From Palsa-892 sp035295845 (lineage in GTDB: Bacteria > Pseudomonadota > Alphaproteobacteria > Rhizobiales > Xanthobacteraceae), in NCBI GenBank assembly GCA_035295845.1, contig DATGIF010000019.1, forward strand, positions 186,001 through 250,000: DNA of 64,000 bases, given 5' to 3'. The notes beneath the pieces were generated by a model, which was not told the DNA's origin, made no database searches, and saw only the letters and a list, made by a program, of their open reading frames with translations. Both the position numbers and the translations under genes were made by a program. Below are positions 49,068-57,410 of the stretch, in pieces; the stretch's first letter is position 1, and the number at the start of each line of letters is the position of its first letter.

Positions 49068-49717
49068 GCGGCGGAAACCCGACCTATCCCTTGGCGGTCG
49101 AGCCGCGCGTCGAACCGATGAAGATTCACGGCGCCCGCACAAAGGTCCGGCCCGCCCGGCCCGGCGAGGGAGCGACAGGGCAGGCCGTGGACGAGAAAGA
49201 CAAGCGCAAGCTGTTCGACGAAGTGTTCTTGCCGCATCTCGTGCAAGCCTATCGGCTCGCGCGCTGGCTTACCGGCAATGCCGCCGACGCCGAGGACGTG
49301 GTGCAGGAATCCTCGCTCCGCGCTTTCCGCGGGATCGCGGGCTTCGGCGGCGTTAATGCGCGCGCCTGGTCGCTCGCGGTGGTGCGCAACACCGCCTATA
49401 GCTGGCTCCTGAAGAACCGTCCGGCGGCCGTAGTCTTCGTCGAGGATCTCGATGATGCCGAGCAGGAACGCCTCGAACGGCCGGCGGAAGCGGGGACGCC
49501 GGAGAGCGTATTGCTCGCGCGCGGCGACATCGAAGAAGTGCGCGGCGCGATCGCTGCTTTGCCGGCGCCGTTTCGTGAGGTCATTGTGTTACGCGAATTG
49601 CACGAACTGAACTACCGCGATATTGCCGAGATCACCCAGGTGCCGATCGGAACGGTGATGTCGCGGCTTGCGCGCGCGCGGCAAATGCTGATCGCGGCGC
49701 TGAGGAACGCATCATGA
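49064..49717 (+). CDS. ECF-type RNA polymerase sigma factor
   Basis: A 217-residue sigma-70 factor. Region 2 runs LPHLVQAYRLARWLTGNAADAEDVVQES (in parts: YRLARWLTGNAADAEDVVQ), region 4 has PFREVIVLRELHELNYRDIA and the helix-turn-helix QVPIGTVMSRLARARQML. The start is taken as a GTG overlapping the cupredoxin stop; the first 40 residues then form a polar, Pro-rich arm unusual for ECF factors, and ATG 49118 is a fair alternative. It is coupled to the anti-sigma gene by ATGA. Confidence 0.93.
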   Translation: MSGGNPTYPLAVEPRVEPMKIHGARTKVRPARPGEGATGQAVDEKDKRKLFDEVFLPHLVQAYRLARWLTGNAADAEDVVQESSLRAFRGIAGFGGVNARAWSLAVVRNTAYSWLLKNRPAAVVFVEDLDDAEQERLERPAEAGTPESVLLARGDIEEVRGAIAALPAPFREVIVLRELHELNYRDIAEITQVPIGTVMSRLARARQMLIAALRNAS

Positions 49718-50445
49718 GCCAAGTATCCGACGACGAAGGCCTGTTGCAGGCGCATATTGACGGCGAGCTCGACCCCGCCTCGGCGGCGGCCTTCGAGCGG
49801 CGGCTCGCGGCCGAGCCGGGTCTGCGCGCGCAGCACGATTCATTGCTTTCGCTCCGCCGTCTCGTCCGTTCCATTCCCGCCGATGATGTGCCGCTCGCGC
49901 GGCTGCGGACGAAGATCGACGCCACGGTCAATGCGCCGGAAGTGCGCCGCAATTGGCGGGCGCTTGCGGCCGCGGCCCTTATCGGCGCGGTGATTGGCGC
50001 CGCCGCCACCTTCGTCTTCGTGCGTTCGGAACTTACCCGCGAGACTTCCAACCTCGTGGTCACCAACCATATTCGCGGACTGTTGGCGCCGCAGCCCTTC
50101 GACATCGCTTCCTCGGACCGGCACACGATCAAGCCGTGGTTCACGAGCCGGCTGCCGGAATCGCCGCCGATCGTCGATCTTTCCGGCGACGGCTTTACCC
50201 TCGTCGGCGGCCGCGTCGATGTGATCGGCACTGAGCCGGTCGCGACCGTGGTCTACCGCCATGGCGGCCACACCTTGAGCCTCACGACGCTGCGCGGGAA
50301 TGAAACCGTGCTTCCCGGAAGTGTCGCCGGCTACAATGTGCGGACCTGGCACGCGGCGGAATTTACTTACGTCCTAGTCGCGGATCTCCCGGACGCCGAT
50401 CTTGAAGCCTTCAGGCGCGCGTTTGTCGCGGGTCTTGCGCCCTAA
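49714..50445 (+). CDS. Membrane anti-sigma factor
   Basis: A 243-residue protein. The cytosolic part (DDEGLLQAHIDGELDPASAA) is the helical anti-sigma domain with D-G-E-L; there is no zinc HxxxCxxC motif. One membrane span (ALAAAALIGAVIGAAATFVFV, residues about 85-105) is followed by a periplasmic domain (FTLVGGRVDVIGTEPVATVV, LRGNETVLPGSVAGYNVRTW). Such proteins hold the partner sigma until an envelope signal arrives. Four-nt overlap with the sigma gene fixes the pair. Confidence 0.93.
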   Translation: MSQVSDDEGLLQAHIDGELDPASAAAFERRLAAEPGLRAQHDSLLSLRRLVRSIPADDVPLARLRTKIDATVNAPEVRRNWRALAAAALIGAVIGAAATFVFVRSELTRETSNLVVTNHIRGLLAPQPFDIASSDRHTIKPWFTSRLPESPPIVDLSGDGFTLVGGRVDVIGTEPVATVVYRHGGHTLSLTTLRGNETVLPGSVAGYNVRTWHAAEFTYVLVADLPDADLEAFRRAFVAGLAP

Positions 50446-50535
50446 AATCATCCACAGGGGCGGCAACGGAAAGACAAGATTCTATTGGCATAGTCCGGCC
50501 CTTCTGGGAGGGCGGCGCAGCCGCTCCGAGGGCCG

Positions 50536-51594
50536 ATGGCGGATCTGCGTAATTCCGTGTTCCGGGTGGGGTTGGAGGCGCTGTATTTTTCCGGCGCCCA
50601 CCACGTCTTGCGGCCGCTCTATGGCGGGGTGGGCGCGATCTTCACGCTCCATCATGTCCGCCCGCGCTTGCAGGCGCATTTTCAGCCGAACCGGCTGCTT
50701 GAGATCGAACCCGCTTTTCTCGAACGCGTGATCGTGCGGCTGCGGGAACGCGGCGTCGACCTTGTGAGCATAGATGAGATGCGCCGCCGGCTCGTGGAGC
50801 GGGATTTCTCCCGCCATTTCGTCGCGCTCACCTTCGACGACGGCTATCGCGACAATCTCGAATTCGCGCTGCCGATCCTCGAGCGGTATCAGGCGCCGTT
50901 CGCGCTGTTCGTGGCGACGAGTTTCCCCGACCGGCTCGGCGAATTGTGGTGGGTGGCGCTCGAGCGGGTCGTGGCCAAGGCCGAGCGCATCGTGGTCGAG
51001 ATCAATGGCGAGGAGCGCTTCTTCTATTGCGAGCGCACGGCGAAGAAATACGAGGTCTATGCCCAGCTCTATTGGTGGCTGCGCTCGCTCGATGACGAGA
51101 AGAGAATGCGCGGCATCGTGCGCGACCTTTGCCGGCGCTATGGCGTCGATTTTTTCGCGCCCTGCCGCGAGTTCTGCATGACCTGGCCGGAAATCGCGGA
51201 GATGGCAAAAAGCGCGCTCGCGACGATCGGCGCGCACACGGTCAATCACCCGATGCTCGCGAAGTGCACGCTGGCCGAAGCGCGCGCGGAGATGCAACGG
51301 AGCCGCGAGGTGATCGAGGCGGCCCTCGGGCAGCCGTGCCGGCATTTTGCCTTTCCGGTCGGCGACAAGACCTCGGCGGGGCCGCGCGAGTTTCAACTTG
51401 CCGTCGAACTCGGCTTTGCGACCGCGGTCACGACGCGGCCCGGCGTGCTTTATCCCGAGCACCGCCAACATCTTACCGCGCTGCCGCGCGTCTCGCTGAA
51501 CGGCCATTTCCAGGCCGCGCGTTTCGTCGACGTGTTTCTTTCCGGCGCGCCGTTCGCGCTCTGGAACGGTTTCCAGCGGGTGGATGCGGCATAA
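50536..51594 (+). CDS. Polysaccharide deacetylase (NodB homology domain)
   Basis: A 352-residue carbohydrate esterase-4 family member. Motif 1 TFDDGYRDN supplies the base Asp and metal Asp; motif 2 IGAHTVNHP has the two metal His; FAFPVGDK fits motif 3 (R/K-x-P-x-G). The first 100 residues (FTLHHVRP, then LRERGVDLVSIDEM) are the usual N-terminal extension of exopolysaccharide deacetylases. It removes acetyl from a polysaccharide, consistent with the EPS locus 3 kb upstream. No signal peptide seen. GAGGG precedes the ATG. Confidence 0.92.
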   Translation: MADLRNSVFRVGLEALYFSGAHHVLRPLYGGVGAIFTLHHVRPRLQAHFQPNRLLEIEPAFLERVIVRLRERGVDLVSIDEMRRRLVERDFSRHFVALTFDDGYRDNLEFALPILERYQAPFALFVATSFPDRLGELWWVALERVVAKAERIVVEINGEERFFYCERTAKKYEVYAQLYWWLRSLDDEKRMRGIVRDLCRRYGVDFFAPCREFCMTWPEIAEMAKSALATIGAHTVNHPMLAKCTLAEARAEMQRSREVIEAALGQPCRHFAFPVGDKTSAGPREFQLAVELGFATAVTTRPGVLYPEHRQHLTALPRVSLNGHFQAARFVDVFLSGAPFALWNGFQRVDAA

Positions 51595-51688
51595 CGCCCG
51601 GTTTCCGATCGATCATCATATTGTCTTGGAAATAGCGCAAAACAATATTTCGCCCGCCTGACCGGGATAAAAGCATTGGGAGACAAGC

Positions 51689-52216
51689 ATGACGTACGCC
51701 TTCACCTTGACCGACATCATTCCGGCGGAGCCGCGCACGATCTACGATACCTGGCTCGACAGCCGCGGCCACACGGCGATGACCGGCGGCAAGGCGAAAA
51801 TGTCCAACAAGCTCGGCGCCGATGTCTCGGCGTGGGACGGATATATTTTCGGCAAGAACGTGGTGCTCGAGCCCGGCAAGCGCATCGTGCAGACATGGCG
51901 CACGACGCGCTTCACCGAAGCCGATCCCGATTCAAAAATCACCGTGACGCTTGTTGCCGTCGATGACGGCACCGAGCTCACGCTGCATCATGCCGGCGTG
52001 CCCGACGAGCATAAGGGTTACGAGAATGGCGGCTGGCAGACCCATTACTTCGATCCGATGAAGAAATATTTCGGCGAGGCGAAGCACGCGAAGCAGAAGT
52101 CCGCCAAACGCCGCCCGAAACGGAAACCCGCCAAGGCGGAAGCGAAAAAGGCGAGGACGATCAAGAAAAGAGCGAAGGCGAAGAAACGGAAATCCGCGAA
52201 GCGCCGGCGGAGATAG
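51689..52216 (+). CDS. SRPBCC/AHSA1-family protein with Lys/Arg-rich tail
   Basis: A 175-residue protein. The first about 125 residues are a START-like SRPBCC domain (FTLTDIIPAEPRTIYDTWLD, KRIVQTWRTTRF, DDGTELTLHHAGVPDE, GGWQTHYFDPMKKYF). The last 45 residues are almost only Lys, Arg and Ala (KQKSAKRRPKRKPAKAEA and so on), like a histone H1-type or nucleic-acid-binding tail; this is unusual for the family. The domain may bind a small ligand; the tail may hold DNA or RNA. GGGAGA precedes the ATG. Stands alone. Confidence 0.86.
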   Translation: MTYAFTLTDIIPAEPRTIYDTWLDSRGHTAMTGGKAKMSNKLGADVSAWDGYIFGKNVVLEPGKRIVQTWRTTRFTEADPDSKITVTLVAVDDGTELTLHHAGVPDEHKGYENGGWQTHYFDPMKKYFGEAKHAKQKSAKRRPKRKPAKAEAKKARTIKKRAKAKKRKSAKRRRR

Positions 52217-52247
52217 CGGGCGCGGCGGCTCAGTCCGGCCGCGACAT

Positions 52248-52433
52248 CTAGCGGATCAGCAGTCCCGCCGGAATGACCCAGATCAGGCCCAGCGCGATGA
52301 AAACCGCCGCCTGATAGCCGCCCGAAAGCTCGGTCACGCGGCCCTGCGCGAGGCTCATCGCGAAAAGAGCCCAGAACAGCACGAAGGCGAGGAGCAGGGC
52401 GGTGCCGATGAGCTTGCGCGGGCGCTGACGCAT
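52248..52433 (-). CDS. DUF2842 membrane protein
   Basis: A 61-residue protein with two membrane spans (GTALLLAFVLFWALFAMSLA and YQAAVFIALGLIWVIPAGLL) and a basic start MRQRPRKLIG, matching DUF2842 of alphaproteobacteria. The start is ATG 52433; a longer frame runs into the promoter area of ctaA. It is divergent from ctaA, 53 nt apart; a role in respiratory or heme-copper oxidase biology is suggested only by this neighbourhood. Confidence 0.82.
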   Translation of the reverse strand: MRQRPRKLIGTALLLAFVLFWALFAMSLAQGRVTELSGGYQAAVFIALGLIWVIPAGLLIR

Positions 52434-52486
52434 GAGATGAAGATTTGCGCGGAATGCGTGAGGCTCTATATCTGTCGCCCGCCGCA

Positions 52487-53569
52487 ATGAAAACCGCCCT
52501 GAAAGCGAAAATACCGGTTGCCAAAAAATCGCATGCCGACCGCATGCGGCCGGTGCGGCGCTGGCTCTACGTGATCGCCGCGATGGTGGCGCTGATGGTG
52601 GTGCTCGGCGGCACCACGCGGCTCACAGGCTCGGGCCTTTCGATCACCGAATGGAAACCGGTTACCGGCATCGTGCCGCCTTTTTCAGAGGCCGATTGGC
52701 AGGCCGAATTCGAGAAATACAAGGCGATCCCGCAGTACCGCGAGATCAACCAGGGCATGAGCCTCTCGGACTTCAAGTTTATCTACGGATGGGAATGGGC
52801 GCACCGCGCGCTTGGCCGCCTGCTCGCGATGGTTTTTCTTGCGCCGTTCTTCTGGTTCCTCGCGCGCGGCCTCATCGGCCGCGCGCTCGGCTGGAAGCTC
52901 GCCGGCGTGTTTTCGCTGGGCGGCCTGCAAGGCGCAATCGGCTGGTGGATGGTGGCCTCGGGCCTCAGCGAGCGAACCGATGTAAGCCAGTACCGGCTTG
53001 CCGTTCACCTTACGCTTGCCTGCGCCATTCTCGCGGCAATCGTTGCGGTAGCCGTGAGCCTTCTGCCGCGGCGAGCGGCGAGCGTATTCCCGCGCGTGCG
53101 CAACGGCGCAGCGGCGATCCTCGCGCTCGTCTTCGTACAGATCTTTCTCGGTGCGCTGGTCGCGAAGACCAATGCCGGCCTCACCTTCAACACTTGGCCC
53201 TTGATGGACGGGAATTTCATTCCGCCCGCCACGTCGCTGTTCGCGATGGCGCCATGGTGGAAAAACTTTTTCGAGAACGTGCTCACCGTGCAATTCGATC
53301 ACCGCATGGCGGCGTATGCCGTGCTCGCACTCGCGGCTTTTCACGCCTTCGATGCGCGGACAAGCGCGAGACCGATCGCGCGGGGCGCCTTTCTTCTGTT
53401 CGCGCTCGTAGCCTCGCAAGCGATGCTGGGCGTATTCACGCTGCTTTGGGCAGCACCTTTTGCGTTCGCGCTCCTGCATCAATTGGGGGCGATCGCGGTG
53501 CTTGTGGTCGCGACCGTTCATTGGCAACGGCTGAATCCTGCTCAGCGCGGCTCAATCAGGAAATCGTAA
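52487..53569 (+). CDS. ctaA: Heme A synthase
   Basis: A 360-residue membrane enzyme (COX15/CtaA family, type with eight spans) that oxidises heme O to heme A for cytochrome aa3 oxidase. Heme-ligand histidines are visible in WEWAHRALGRLL and RLAVHLTLAC, then FDHRMAAYAVLALAAFHAFD and LLHQLGAIAVL. The conserved GGTTRLTGSGLSITEWKPV opening loop and GALVAKTNAGLTFNTWPLMDG are exact family marks. ATG 52487 (MKTALKAKIPVAKK) is chosen. Its end overlaps the convergent dipeptidase gene by 28 nt. Confidence 0.95.
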   Translation: MKTALKAKIPVAKKSHADRMRPVRRWLYVIAAMVALMVVLGGTTRLTGSGLSITEWKPVTGIVPPFSEADWQAEFEKYKAIPQYREINQGMSLSDFKFIYGWEWAHRALGRLLAMVFLAPFFWFLARGLIGRALGWKLAGVFSLGGLQGAIGWWMVASGLSERTDVSQYRLAVHLTLACAILAAIVAVAVSLLPRRAASVFPRVRNGAAAILALVFVQIFLGALVAKTNAGLTFNTWPLMDGNFIPPATSLFAMAPWWKNFFENVLTVQFDHRMAAYAVLALAAFHAFDARTSARPIARGAFLLFALVASQAMLGVFTLLWAAPFAFALLHQLGAIAVLVVATVHWQRLNPAQRGSIRKS

Positions 53570-54315
53570 GGGCCGCCGCCGTCACCGCTAAAGTCGAAAT
53601 GCCACCATTCACGCGAGTAATTGCGGAAACCCTGCTTCTCCAGCGTTTCCTTCAGAATGGCGCGCGTCCTTTTTGCTTCCGCGGCGATGTCGGGTGCCGA
53701 TGTGTGGCTTCTGACATCGAAGCAATCGAAACCGGTGCCCATTTCGATCGTGTCGTCGGGCGCGCGCATGGCAGCGGGCTCGATGCAGGAGCCGTAATGC
53801 GCGGCGGGATCGAACGCGGCCGCCGGTTGGTGCGACAGCGGCACCAGCGTGAGATCCACCGCCTTGCCGAGCGAGTGGTTCGAGCGGGTGGCGATGTAGC
53901 CGAGTGCGAATAAATCCGCTTTGTGCGCGCGCGGAAAAAAACGCTTGGTCGGCGCTTCCGGCTTGCCGTCATCGGTCCAGGCGCGCATTGCGCGCACCGC
54001 CCGCGCCGGCCGGTAGCAATCGTAGACCTTGAGCGAGTAGCCTTTCGGTTCAAGTTCCGCCTGCGCGCGTTTGAGCGCGTTCGCCGCGCCCTCTCGCAGG
54101 ATGCATTCCGGCGCGTTGTAGCCGGGAAGTTTTTCGCCGGTGAAATTGTCGGAGCCGGCGTATTTCATGTCCTGTAAAATCGTTGGCGCCACATCGCGCA
54201 AATACACGAACCCAGGGGGCAGCGCGCTCCCGCCCGCGGCGGAAGTCGCGACGAGCGCCGCGCAGGCGAAAAGCTTGAGCGAAAAGAGACGCGGTATCCT
54301 TGTTCCGGATTTCAC
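53542..54315 (-). CDS. D-Ala-D-Ala dipeptidase-like peptidase (M15D, VanX/DdpX family)
   Basis: A 257-residue exported zinc dipeptidase. A hydrophobic signal segment (LKLFACAALVATSAAGGSA) is followed by YLRDVAPTILQDMKYAGSDN and FTGEKLPGYNAPECILRE. Zinc ligands are in SNHSLGKAVDLTLVPL (His, Asp) and EWWHFDF (His), with the catalytic Glu just before the last His. These enzymes trim D-Ala-D-Ala in cell-wall recycling; VanX also serves glycopeptide resistance, for which there is no sign here. The start is a GTG after GGAGGAG. It lies 26 nt after metY on the same strand. Confidence 0.93.
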   Translation of the reverse strand: MKSGTRIPRLFSLKLFACAALVATSAAGGSALPPGFVYLRDVAPTILQDMKYAGSDNFTGEKLPGYNAPECILREGAANALKRAQAELEPKGYSLKVYDCYRPARAVRAMRAWTDDGKPEAPTKRFFPRAHKADLFALGYIATRSNHSLGKAVDLTLVPLSHQPAAAFDPAAHYGSCIEPAAMRAPDDTIEMGTGFDCFDVRSHTSAPDIAAEAKRTRAILKETLEKQGFRNYSREWWHFDFSGDGGGPYDFLIEPR

Positions 54316-54341
54316 CCGCGCCCACTCCTCCGGGCAGGGCT

Positions 54342-55640
54342 TTACGCCGCCAGTCCCTGTTCGAGATCAGCGATGATGTCCTCGGCATCCTCCAAGCCGA
54401 TCGAGAGCCGCACCACGTCGGGCCCGGCGCCGGCCTGCGTCTTCTGCGCATCGGAGAGCTGCCGGTGCGTGGTCGAGGCCGGGTGGATGATCAGCGAGCG
54501 CGTGTCGCCGATATTGGCGAGATGCGAGAAGAGCTTCACGTCGGAGACGAGCTTGATGCCGGCCTCGTAGCCGCCCTTCAGGCCGAAGGTGAACACGGCG
54601 CCGGAGCCCTTCGGCACGTAGCGTTTGGCGAGCTGGTAGTAGCGGTCGCCCTTGAGGCCTGGATAGCTCACCCATGCCACCTGCTTGTGGCCCGCGAGAT
54701 ATTCCGCGACCTGGAGCGCATTGTCGCAGTGGCGCTGCATGCGGAGCGGCAGGGTTTCGATGCCGGTGAGGATCAGGAACGCGTTGAACGGCGACAGCGC
54801 TGGCCCGAGGTCGCGGAGGCCCAGGACGCGGCAGGCGATGGCAAAGGCGAAATTGCCGAAGGTCTCATGCAAAATGATTCCGGAATATTCCGGCCGCGGC
54901 TCGGAAAGCATCGGATAGCGTCCCTCGCGCGACCAGTTGAAGGTGCCGCCGTCGACGATGACGCCGCCGATCGAATTGCCATGGCCGCCGAGGAATTTTG
55001 TCGCCGAATGAATGATGACGTCGGCGCCGTGCTCGATCGGCCGGCAGAGATAGGGGGTGGCGAGCGTGTTGTCGACGATGAACGGCACGCCGGCGCGGCG
55101 CGCGACATTGCCGATCGCCTCGAGATCGGTGATGACGCCGCCGGGATTGGCGATCGATTCGACGAAGATCGCCTTGGTCTTGGGGCTCACCGCGCTCTCG
55201 AAGGTCTTCACATCGTCGGGATCGGCCCACACCACGTTCCAGCCGAAATTCTTGAAGGCGTGGTTGAACTGGTTGATCGAGCCGCCATAGAGCTTCTTCG
55301 AGGCGATGAACTCGTCGCCGGGCTTCAAGAGCGTGTGAAATACGATCGCTTGCGCCGCATGGCCGGAGGCGACCGAAAGAGCGGCGGTGCCGCCTTCGAG
55401 CGCCGCGACCCGCTCCTCGAGCACGGCGCAGGTCGGATTGGTGATGCGGCTGTAGATATTGCCGAAGGTCTGCAGACCGAAGAGGGCGGCGGCGTGATCG
55501 ACGTCGTCGAACACGTAGGACGTGGTCTGATAGATCGGCGTCACGCGCGCGCCGGTGGTGGGATCGGGCTGGGCGCCGGCGTGGATCGCAAGCGTGTTGA
55601 AGCCTGGCGCCTTGACGTCGCCCTTGGTCGATTGATCCAT
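54342..55640 (-). CDS. metY: O-acetylhomoserine aminocarboxypropyltransferase (MetY)
   Basis: A 432-residue PLP enzyme of the Cys/Met metabolism family that makes homocysteine from O-acetylhomoserine and sulfide. It starts TKGDVKAPGFNTLAIHAGAQ, has the SRITNPTCAVLEERVAALEGG phosphate region, VDNTLATPYLCRPIEHGADV and the PLP lysine in HSATKFLGGHG. The length and the extended middle (about 20 residues longer than MetB) point to MetY over MetB or MetZ. It is read with the CoA-binding protein gene 70 nt upstream, a pairing I know from many Rhizobiales. Confidence 0.94.
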   Translation of the reverse strand: MDQSTKGDVKAPGFNTLAIHAGAQPDPTTGARVTPIYQTTSYVFDDVDHAAALFGLQTFGNIYSRITNPTCAVLEERVAALEGGTAALSVASGHAAQAIVFHTLLKPGDEFIASKKLYGGSINQFNHAFKNFGWNVVWADPDDVKTFESAVSPKTKAIFVESIANPGGVITDLEAIGNVARRAGVPFIVDNTLATPYLCRPIEHGADVIIHSATKFLGGHGNSIGGVIVDGGTFNWSREGRYPMLSEPRPEYSGIILHETFGNFAFAIACRVLGLRDLGPALSPFNAFLILTGIETLPLRMQRHCDNALQVAEYLAGHKQVAWVSYPGLKGDRYYQLAKRYVPKGSGAVFTFGLKGGYEAGIKLVSDVKLFSHLANIGDTRSLIIHPASTTHRQLSDAQKTQAGAGPDVVRLSIGLEDAEDIIADLEQGLAA

Positions 55641-55710
55641 TGTACACCTATCTAGCGTATATTCTGACTAATCTCGTTTATCCGACGCTATTTGCGGAAG
55701 GCCGTGGCCG

Positions 55711-56250
55711 TCAACCGTCGGTGCGATCGCCGCCACCGAGCTTGAGCCGCTGCACGCCGCCGGGCAAGCGCTGCGGGCGCTTGGACGAGAGCATGCGCGT
55801 GTTGACGCCGACCCAATTGATCTCGCCGGAGAGGCGGCCGTATTCGATCTTGGGGCAGCGATCCATCACCACCTTCATGCCGGCGGCCTCGGCCTTGGCC
55901 GCCGCCGCCTCGTTCTTCACGCCCTGCTGCATCCAGAACACGGCGGGACGGTGAGGGAGTGCCAGCACCTCGTCGAGAACCGGCGGCACGCTGTCGGAAT
56001 TGCGGAAGACATCGACCATGTCGATCTTTTCCGGCACGTCGGCGAGCCGCGTATAGGCGGTCTCGCCGCCGATCTTCTGGCCGCCGCGGCCGGGATTGAT
56101 CGGGAATACGCGATAGCCGCGCTCGGCGAGGTATTTCACGACAAACATGCTCGGGCGGTTATCGCCAGGGCTCGCGCCCACCACGGCGACGTTCTTCACG
56201 GTGTTGAGGATGCCGCGGATGTAGTCGTCGTCATAGCGGTCGTGGTTCAT
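55711..56250 (-). CDS. CoA-binding domain protein (YccU-like)
   Basis: A 179-residue protein, a Rossmann-type CoA-binding domain alone: VKNVAVVGASPGDNRPSMFVVKYL, GYRVFPINPGRGGQKIGG, IDMVDVFRNSDSVPPVLDEV, VFWMQQGVKNEAAAAKAEAAG, VVMDRCPKIEYGRL. Family members (E. coli YccU) bind CoA and are of unknown use. Location upstream of metY suggests a link to methionine or sulfur metabolism. The C-terminal about 25 residues are basic. Confidence 0.92.
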   Translation of the reverse strand: MNHDRYDDDYIRGILNTVKNVAVVGASPGDNRPSMFVVKYLAERGYRVFPINPGRGGQKIGGETAYTRLADVPEKIDMVDVFRNSDSVPPVLDEVLALPHRPAVFWMQQGVKNEAAAAKAEAAGMKVVMDRCPKIEYGRLSGEINWVGVNTRMLSSKRPQRLPGGVQRLKLGGGDRTDG

Positions 56251-56295
56251 GACGGCGAGGAGCTATACGCCAATTCGACGAAAGCGAAAGGACAT

Positions 56296-56526
56296 TCAGC
56301 GGCCCTGACTTTCGACCACTTTCCGGCAAGCGTCGGAGAGCTTGTCCTTTTGCCTGGCGAGGCAATCGAGGACACGGCCGCCGCCGGGAATCACGCCGTT
56401 GCAAAGCTTCTTGAAGTCGTCGCCGCAAGCCGCGCGTTGTTCGGCGCTCTGCGCGAGCGCGACTGACGAAAACCCTGCCGCCAAAACAAGGACGGCCAAC
56501 AGGCGCGCGATCAACGGTCTTCCCAT
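56296..56526 (-). CDS. Small exported cysteine-rich repeat protein
   Basis: A 76-residue protein with a signal peptide (LIARLLAVLVLAAGFSSVALA) and one Cys-rich (GLG1/CR-type) repeat in which four Cys lie as C-x7-C-x12-C-x11-C (ACGDDFKKLCNGV, RVLDCLARQKDKLSDACRK). Function in bacteria is unknown; similar exported repeats are common in Rhizobiales. Its start overlaps the end of the enoyl-CoA hydratase gene by 16 nt, so both are likely on one transcript. Confidence 0.83.
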   Translation of the reverse strand: MGRPLIARLLAVLVLAAGFSSVALAQSAEQRAACGDDFKKLCNGVIPGGGRVLDCLARQKDKLSDACRKVVESQGR

Positions 56527-57332
56527 TTCGGCTCGCGCTTTTCGATGAAGGCGAGAATGCCTTCCTCGGCGTCGCGCGCCATCATGTTCTCGGCCATGAC
56601 GCTGGCGCCGTATTTGTAGGCGCCGGCGAGGTTCATGTCGCGCTGGCGATAATAGGCTTCCTTGCCGATCTTCTGCACATAGGCGGATTTCGAGGCGATG
56701 GCTTGCGCGAGCTTTTCGGCCTCCGCGCGCTCGCGGCCAGGCGCCACCACGCGATTGACGAGGCCCATCTCATGGGCGCGCGCGGCGGGGACGAACTCAC
56801 CGGTAAGCAGCATTTCCATCGCGTGATTGCTCGCCACTTTCCGCGATAGCGCCACCATCGGCGAGGAGCAGAAGAGGCCGATCTGCACGCCGGGGGTGGC
56901 GAAGCGCGCGGCTTCGGAGGCGATGACAAGGTCGCAGGAGGCGACAAGCTGGCAGCCCGCGGCGGTGGCAACACCGTGCACCGAGGCGATCACCGGTTGC
57001 GGCAGGTGCACGATCTTTTGCATCATGCCGGCGCATTTTTCGAACAAACCCGTGAAATAGGCGCGGCCGCGGTCGGGCGCGTTCCTGTGCGCGGTCATTT
57101 CCTTCAGATCGTGGCCGGCGCAGAAGGCGGGGCCGTTGCCGGCAATGATCACCGCGCGCACCGCGCGGTCGTCCCGGATCGCAGCAAGCGTTGCGATCAG
57201 CGTATCGAGGAGCTCCTCGCAGAGCGCGTTGCGCTGCTCCGGCCGGTTGAGCGTGAGGGTGGCGACGCCGTCACGGTCCTCGCGCAGGAGCACAGGCAGA
57301 GCAGCGGCGGGTGCACGGGCGGGTTTCGACAT
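56511..57332 (-). CDS. Enoyl-CoA hydratase/isomerase family protein
   Basis: A 273-residue crotonase-fold enzyme. Oxyanion-hole motifs are GPAFCAGHDLKEM and VHGVATAAGCQLVASCDLVI; the first position of usual catalytic Glu pair is held by GVATAAGCQ (Ala/Gln), so classical hydratase chemistry is doubtful and it may be an isomerase- or thioesterase-like member. The start MSKPARAPAAALPVLLRED is at ATG 57332; upstream in-frame sequence is not protein-like. First gene of a minus-strand run through the Cys-rich protein, CoA-binding protein, metY and the dipeptidase. Confidence 0.92.
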   Translation of the reverse strand: MSKPARAPAAALPVLLREDRDGVATLTLNRPEQRNALCEELLDTLIATLAAIRDDRAVRAVIIAGNGPAFCAGHDLKEMTAHRNAPDRGRAYFTGLFEKCAGMMQKIVHLPQPVIASVHGVATAAGCQLVASCDLVIASEAARFATPGVQIGLFCSSPMVALSRKVASNHAMEMLLTGEFVPAARAHEMGLVNRVVAPGRERAEAEKLAQAIASKSAYVQKIGKEAYYRQRDMNLAGAYKYGASVMAENMMARDAEEGILAFIEKREPKWEDR

Positions 57333-57410
57333 ATCGCAAGCCTTTGCGTTTCCTCGTCCGCATTGTATCCGAATGGAACGCCAAGGGAACCATCGGAAAG
57401 CGGGGCTGAT

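Noticed and set aside
54300..55655. 451-residue plus-strand frame opposite metY
   Set aside because: Antisense of a conserved PLP enzyme with biased residue content.
55641..55710. SAM-II-type riboswitch before metY
   Set aside because: The 70-nt gap shows no convincing conserved pseudoknot sequence; only a plausible AT-rich promoter area.
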